Assembly: GCF_900476375.1 (NCBI RefSeq)
Contig: NZ_UPPP01000082.1
Coordinates: 1 to 46,431 of the forward strand
Reading direction: 5' to 3'
Source of the DNA: Allolucifera butyrica
GTDB taxonomy: Bacteria; Bacillota; Negativicutes; Sporomusales; UPPP01
DNA: 46,431 nt
Position numbers and translations under genes: made by a program. This document shows, piece by piece, positions 43,124-46,431 of the stretch. The notes beneath the pieces are model-generated. The model saw only the letters and a list, made by a program, of their open reading frames with translations, did no database searches and had not been told where the DNA came from. Position 1 is the first letter of the stretch, and every line of letters begins with the position of its first letter.

Positions 43124-43463
43124 GCCGTTACCTCCATTTTGCTCTAATGCAATATGTGTACAACCAGGATATATGTTCGGTGAAAGGGACAAAAAATATT
43201 AACGGCCTTATGAGTCGCTCCGTTAATACATTTGCTGGCGTTTAAACTGATCCCTATTGAAACGAAAATAATCATCTCATTATATTTTACAACTAAATTT
43301 TGTTAAAAGCTATTGATAACAAACTATGTTGTAATGATGTAAAACATAAATAACTAAGGCCAAAATCAAAATCCGACAAGTAAATAACACTTTAAAAACG
43401 CATTTATTAAATAGGAGGTGTTAAATCTTGGGCCGTTCCAGAGCCGGGAAGATTATCTGGCAT
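43124..43463. other. AT-rich non-coding stretch with dyads
   Basis: No gene seen. It contains a hairpin ATTAACGG/CCGTTAAT (43198-43227) followed on the minus strand by ATTTTTTG, an orphan minus-strand terminator with no gene to terminate; the nested dyad at 43287-43334; and a good ribosome-binding site (TAGGAGGTG) before TTG 43428 with no credible gene behind it. Confidence 0.5.
43287..43334. repeat. Nested inverted repeat
   Basis: TTACAAC (43287-43293) and TTTGTTA (43299-43305) pair with TAACAAA (43317-43323) and GTTGTAA (43328-43334): two nested 7-bp arms with nearly equal spacers (five and four bases). It could be an operator or recombinase-arm site, or a transcribed hairpin. Confidence 0.55.
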
Positions 43464-43547
43464 TTGATAAGATCCAGGACTTTGAAGTTATGTCTTTCTC
43501 TGTATAAAGTAAGGTTGCCCCTGCCGTAAGGTGGGGGCTTTAAATTT
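43464..43547 (+). repeat. Repeat element with terminator, copy 1
   Basis: TTTGATAAGA, AGGACTTTGAAGTTATGTCT and TATAAAG are shared in order with 45588-45640. It ends in a 9-bp terminator stem GCCCCTGCC-GTAA-GGTGGGGGC (43517-43538) followed by TTTAAATTT. It lies upstream of the first tail-like gene. Confidence 0.75.
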
Positions 43548-43580
43548 ATGTGGATTTGGCCGTTAAAAAAAGAAGCTTGT

Positions 43581-43682
43581 ATGAATGTATATAAGTGAAG
43601 ACCGATATACGGGAGAAAAATAGAGTACCAGGTCCTTGGTGATATCGGTTTAGATATTGTTTGAAGGAAGGTTGTGTTTTTT
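43581..43682 (+). promoter_or_regulatory. Conserved 5' leader of tail-like gene 1
   Basis: It begins ATGAATGTATATAAGTGAA, identical to the leader at 44901. ACCGATAT (near 43601) can pair with ATATCGGT (near 43645) around an unconserved loop. AAGGTTGTG, also shared, lies 11 bases before the gene's ATG. The shared ATGAATGTATATAAGTGA could also be read as a five-codon upstream frame. Confidence 0.65.
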
Positions 43683-44702
43683 ATGGCTAGAACAGTATGC
43701 TGTCCGGAGGAAGTTATCGTTGTTTCAAAGGGAAAGGAGGATACCGGAAGACTGGTTGCGCTGGGCGATGGCGGGAAATTTGACACAAGTGTGATTCCCG
43801 TAATTGATGATTTGCAAACTCAGATTACAGCGGAAGTTGCCGCGCGGAAAGAAGCAGACGAACAACTACAAGCGAATATTGACGCAGAAGCCACGGCGCG
43901 GACTAATGCCGATGCCAAGCTGCAAGCAAATATTGATGCAGAGGTTAGCGCCAGGGCGGCTGCCGACAAAGACTTGCAGACGCAGATTGATATATTAAAA
44001 GGAGAAAACGCCTTTTCGAATGTGCTGGTAAATGGGACAACCATTGCAGCAGCCAGTGCGACAGATACTATCGAGTTGGCAGCAGGGACTAATATTGCGC
44101 TAACTGCAGATGCTGCGAACAAGAAAGTCGTGATTGCAGTTGACGGCAAGGTTGCGAGTGCAGCGTCAGCGGATACGGCTGCAGCTTGTACCGGTAATGC
44201 GGCAACGGCGACTCAGTTAGCAACAGCGAGGACGATTAGTTTAACGGGTGATGCCGCCGGTTCTTTGTCCTTCGATGGCAGTGCTGATGAAAGCGCCGCG
44301 TTAACTCTTGCCGATTCAGGCGTAACAGCAGGAAACTATACCAATGCAAGTATAACTATAGACGCAAAAGGGAGAGTAACGGCGGCCAGCAGTGGTTCTT
44401 CTGGTGTATATATTGTTGCCGAATCCTTGGGGACGAATGGTTATCGGAAATGGTCAGATGGGATGATTGAGCAGTGGGGCTATCAAGCATCTACTAACAA
44501 TCAGTTTTCTTTTCCAATGGCATTTCCGAATGCTTGTCTAAATTTTATAGCTAGTAATGCAGATTCTCAAGGCGCTTGTGTAGACAATGCTTTCGGGTAT
44601 CCAGTAAGCAATTCTAAATTTTTCCTGGCTACCAAGCAGTCTGCCGTCAGTGGTAATGGTATCTCAGGCTACCCTTGCTACTGGACAGCAAAAGGATATT
44701 AA
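43683..44702 (+). CDS. Phage tail-fibre-like protein with gp53-like C-terminus
   Basis: A 339-residue protein in four parts. Residues 1-40 are a tag (EEVIVVSKGKEDTGRLVALG, GGKFDTSVIP) shared with the next gene. Residues about 42-108 are an Ala-rich coiled coil with a 15-residue repeat (LQANIDAEATART / LQANIDAEVSARA). Then comes a beta-rich fibre shaft (ATATQLATARTISLTGDAAG; ITIDAKGRVTAASSG). The end (NGYRKWSDGMIEQWGYQ, FPMAFPNACLNFIAS) is like the C-terminal domain of gp53-type tail fibres. Such fibres trimerise and bind receptors. No capsid, baseplate or lysis genes are near, so this looks like a stranded prophage piece or a domesticated surface fibre. ATG 43683 chosen by leader alignment. 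Confidence 0.8.
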   Translation: MARTVCCPEEVIVVSKGKEDTGRLVALGDGGKFDTSVIPVIDDLQTQITAEVAARKEADEQLQANIDAEATARTNADAKLQANIDAEVSARAAADKDLQTQIDILKGENAFSNVLVNGTTIAAASATDTIELAAGTNIALTADAANKKVVIAVDGKVASAASADTAAACTGNAATATQLATARTISLTGDAAGSLSFDGSADESAALTLADSGVTAGNYTNASITIDAKGRVTAASSGSSGVYIVAESLGTNGYRKWSDGMIEQWGYQASTNNQFSFPMAFPNACLNFIASNADSQGACVDNAFGYPVSNSKFFLATKQSAVSGNGISGYPCYWTAKGY

Positions 44703-44724
44703 GGGATTTCAAGTCCAAATAATA

Positions 44725-44747
44725 ATGCAGGCGGTGTTCGCCTGCAT
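44725..44747 (+). terminator. Hairpin after tail-like gene 1
   Basis: ATGCAGGCG-GTGTT-CGCCTGCAT, 9-bp perfect stem without a T tract, 23 bases after the stop; a smaller GGCATG/CATGCC dyad follows at 44761-44776. Confidence 0.5.
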
Positions 44748-44822
44748 AACCAGCATTATGGGCATGGTAACATGCCGCCTTATATCGTGCTTAACTATTG
44801 CATCAAATATTAAAATTTTGAA

Positions 44823-44860
44823 AATCCCGGTGGCTTCGGCTACCGGGATTCTAATTTTTT
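44823..44860 (+). terminator. Intrinsic terminator of tail-like gene 1
   Basis: AATCCCGGTGGC-TTCG-GCTACCGGGATT (12 positions, one mismatch) followed by CTAATTTTTTT. Confidence 0.88.
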
Positions 44861-44900
44861 TGCAAAAAGGCGGATTTAGCCGTTTAAATAAGATAATGGA

Positions 44901-45000
44901 ATGAATGTATATAAGTGAAAGCCGATATGCGGGAAACACACATCAATTAAAAGTTCATTGCTATATCGGTTTTAATAAAAAATTGAAAGGTTGTGCAACA
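44901..45000 (+). promoter_or_regulatory. Conserved 5' leader of tail-like gene 2
   Basis: Same opening ATGAATGTATATAAGTGAA, same pairing partners (GCCGATAT with ATATCGGT) around an unrelated loop, and same AAGGTTGTG ten bases before the ATG as the leader at 43581. Confidence 0.65.
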
Positions 45001-45564
45001 ATGGCGAGAACATTTACTTGTAACGAAGAAATTATCGTAGTATCAAAAGGTGCAGAAGATACAGGAAAGCTTGCGATGCTTGGCTATGGCGGTAAGTTTG
45101 ATCCAAGTGTTATTCCGGAAATACAACCAAGTATTCCTGCGGGGGTAGTAATGCATTTTGCGGCGGCAACACCGCCTAAAGGTTGGTTAAAGGCGGATGG
45201 ATCAGCTATAGCCAGAACTGATTATGCGGATCTTTTTGCTGTAGTTGGGACGGCATTCGGAACCGGTGACGGTAGTACGACGTTTAATTTACCTGATTTA
45301 CGTGGGGAGTTCATCCGCGGTTTTGATGATGGGCGCGGTGTAGATAGCAGTCGTGTGTTGGGTAGTAATCAGAGTGATGCCTTTGCATCTCATACGCACC
45401 CGTATTATTACATGACGCCAGAAATTCCTTCTGATGGTGATTATGGTGTACCAGGCAACAGTACTGGAACTCATCGACAGAAAACTAGCCTGGATACCAG
45501 CGCTAGTGGCGGATCGGAAACCCGTCCCCGCAATGTCGCCTTACTAGTCTGCATTAAATATTAG
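45001..45564 (+). CDS. Phage tail collar-domain protein
   Basis: A 187-residue protein. Residues 1-40 repeat the tag of the preceding tail-like gene (EEIIVVSKGAEDTGKLAMLG, GGKFDPSVIP). Residues about 48-110 are a tail-collar domain (PKGWLKADGSAIARTDYADL, GDGSTTFNLPDLRGEFIRGF), and the end SGGSETRPRNVALLVCIKY is the classic tail-fibre terminus. ATG 45001 is set by alignment with the first gene; an in-frame ATG at 44905 would translate the conserved leader and is rejected because the other leader has a stop in that frame. Adhesin or fibre-tip role inferred. Confidence 0.85.
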   Translation: MARTFTCNEEIIVVSKGAEDTGKLAMLGYGGKFDPSVIPEIQPSIPAGVVMHFAAATPPKGWLKADGSAIARTDYADLFAVVGTAFGTGDGSTTFNLPDLRGEFIRGFDDGRGVDSSRVLGSNQSDAFASHTHPYYYMTPEIPSDGDYGVPGNSTGTHRQKTSLDTSASGGSETRPRNVALLVCIKY

Positions 45565-45587
45565 GATAATTGGTCCATTCCTAAGCC

Positions 45588-45668
45588 TTTGATAAGAACA
45601 GGACTTTGAAGTTATGTCTTTTCCTATATAAAGCAGATTTGACCCCGTCGAAAGGCGGGGTCTTTTTG
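45588..45668 (+). repeat. Repeat element with terminator, copy 2
   Basis: Shares TTTGATAAGA, AGGACTTTGAAGTTATGTCT and TATAAAG with 43464-43510 and ends in GACCCCGTC-GAAA-GGCGGGGTC (45641-45662) then TTTTTG. The stem differs in sequence from copy 1 but keeps nine pairs and a GNRA loop. It terminates tail-like gene 2. Confidence 0.8.
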
Positions 45669-45733
45669 TTATAATATATACTATAAAGGTGACTTATTAA
45701 TATTCCCTAAAATACATATAACAATAAAGTGTT

Positions 45734-45765
45734 AATGAAATCACCCTGATCGACATTTCAGCAAT
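45734..45765 (+). pseudogene. Fragment of sigK (possible skin-like attachment remnant)
   Basis: AATGAAATCACCCTGATCGA (45734-45753) is identical to sigK 40257-40276, encoding NEITLID; the next 12 bases match at 7 positions, mostly with transitions. Upstream flanks differ, so homology starts abruptly at AATGA. Nothing further of sigK follows. See findings. Confidence 0.65.
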
Positions 45766-45783
45766 AAACATTTTAAATTAGAT

Positions 45784-45812
45784 TTGACATGTTAATCATA
45801 TCATGGTACTAT
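45784..45812 (+). promoter_or_regulatory. rRNA promoter P1
   Basis: TTGACA (45784-45789), 17-base spacer, TACTAT (45807-45812). Confidence 0.8.
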
Positions 45813-45859
45813 ATAAAAGTCGCCAAAAACAGCGACAAAAAATACCAAAGCGAAAGCAG

Positions 45860-45888
45860 TTGACAAACAGCCACGGCTTTGGTAAGAT
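45860..45888 (+). promoter_or_regulatory. rRNA promoter P2
   Basis: TTGACA (45860-45865), 17-base spacer, TAAGAT (45883-45888). Confidence 0.85.
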
Positions 45889-45935
45889 ATGAACTTGTCG
45901 GTCGTCAGCCAAGAACGACGGCGACGAAAAAAAAG

Positions 45936-45964
45936 TTGACACGGTGAAAGAAACGTGATAAACT
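45936..45964 (+). promoter_or_regulatory. rRNA promoter P3
   Basis: TTGACA (45936-45941), 17-base spacer, TAAACT (45959-45964). The three promoters are exactly 76 bases apart. Confidence 0.85.
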
Positions 45965-45972
45965 GTAAAGGC

Positions 45973-45982
45973 TGTTCTTTGA
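45973..45982 (+). promoter_or_regulatory. boxA antitermination element of the rRNA leader
   Basis: TGTTCTTTGA, the usual Firmicute rRNA boxA, followed by AAACTAAACAATG. It should bind NusB-S10 and keep the polymerase from terminating in untranslated rRNA. Confidence 0.8.
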
Positions 45983-46105
45983 AAACTAAACAATGTAAGG
46001 TGAAAAGCCAGATGTGCGGACAGGTATTACGGAAGTAATACCGTCAAAAAAACAACCAAGAATTCTTTAATTCATAAAGAGCCATCAAGGTTCTTCAATA
46101 AAACA

Positions 46106-46431
<326 letters not shown>

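Noticed and set aside
42888..43202. + strand frame opposite the DUF3795 remnant
   Set aside because: It is the antisense of clear cysteine-rich coding blocks and has no start signal.
43428..43529. 33-codon basic peptide from TTG 43428 behind a strong ribosome-binding site
   Set aside because: It reads through the conserved 3' repeat element; in the second repeat copy the same frame stops after six codons, so the conservation is not at protein level. The ribosome-binding site may be left over from a lost gene.
44650..44904. 84-codon frame after tail-like gene 1
   Set aside because: It spans three hairpins, including an intrinsic terminator, and has no ribosome-binding site.
44905..45000. N-terminal extension of the tail-collar protein
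   Set aside because: The corresponding leader before the first tail-like gene has a stop in this frame, and both proteins align from the downstream ATG.
45820..45940. GTCGC/GCGAC and related GC-rich dyads between rRNA promoters as a regulatory RNA
   Set aside because: They lie between tandem promoters and include spacer repeats of the promoter array; no independent transcript is suggested.

Overview
The window comes from an endospore-forming, two-membrane member of the Negativicutes, most likely Sporomusaceae. Four things suggest this. The right edge carries the 5' end of a 16S rRNA gene. A MinC-MinD-MinE set (MinE is unusual for Firmicutes) sits beside mreBCD, pbp2 and rodA. Firmicute synteny is intact (rplU-prp-rpmA-spo0B-obgE). 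Sporulation genes are present (SpoIVFA/SpoIVFB-like pair, Spo0B-like hairpin, YyaC, pro-sigma-K). The assignment is inferred from gene content; no database was searched.

Layout. 1-8.3 kb: two clusters for biotin-dependent sodium-pump decarboxylase or transcarboxylase subunits. The first ends with the membrane beta subunit, a 40-residue membrane peptide, an anchored delta subunit and a biotin carrier. The second has the carboxyltransferase alpha subunit, an anchorless delta/epsilon-like protein and a second biotin carrier. They are separated by a GntP-family permease, a small membrane protein and a hotdog thioesterase, and followed by an ArsB/NhaD-type transporter. 8.6-15.6 kb: an RseC-like protein and the complete rnfCDGEAB ferredoxin:NAD+ oxidoreductase, then NusG-domain-II, Gx-family and DUF4321 proteins. 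15.6-24.3 kb: maf, radC, mreBCD, penicillin-binding protein 2, minCDE and rodA (cell shape and division). 24.4-26.1 kb: a SpoIVFA/SpoIVFB-like pair. 26.2-37.8 kb: a radical-SAM pair, RNase G, L21/Prp/L27, a Spo0B-like hairpin, ObgE, YhbY, ProB/ProA, NadD, an RRM protein and YqeK. 37.8-40.5 kb: an LCP protein, YyaC, a 29-residue membrane peptide on the opposite strand, and pro-sigma-K with a sigma-E-like promoter. SpoIVFB, the expected pro-sigma-K protease, is in the same window.

40.5-45.8 kb is an AT-rich accessory strip between sigK and the rRNA operon. It holds three small coiled-coil genes (one frameshifted twice), a YciI-like gene, two decayed genes (a membrane protein and a DUF3795 gene with two frameshifts), and two phage-tail-like genes. 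The tail genes share an N-terminal tag, a conserved 5' leader with a long-range stem, and related 3' elements. The most striking observation is a 20-base exact copy of an internal piece of sigK at 45734-45753, 30 bases before the first rRNA promoter. It begins with AATGA, which I recall as the crossover sequence of the Bacillus subtilis sigK-intervening (skin) element. The 5.5 kb between the two copies looks like the decayed remains of a skin-like prophage beside a sigK that is now intact.

45.78-46.43 kb: three tandem sigma-A promoters, each TTGACA with a 17-base spacer, a boxA antiterminator and the first 326 bases or so of 16S rRNA.
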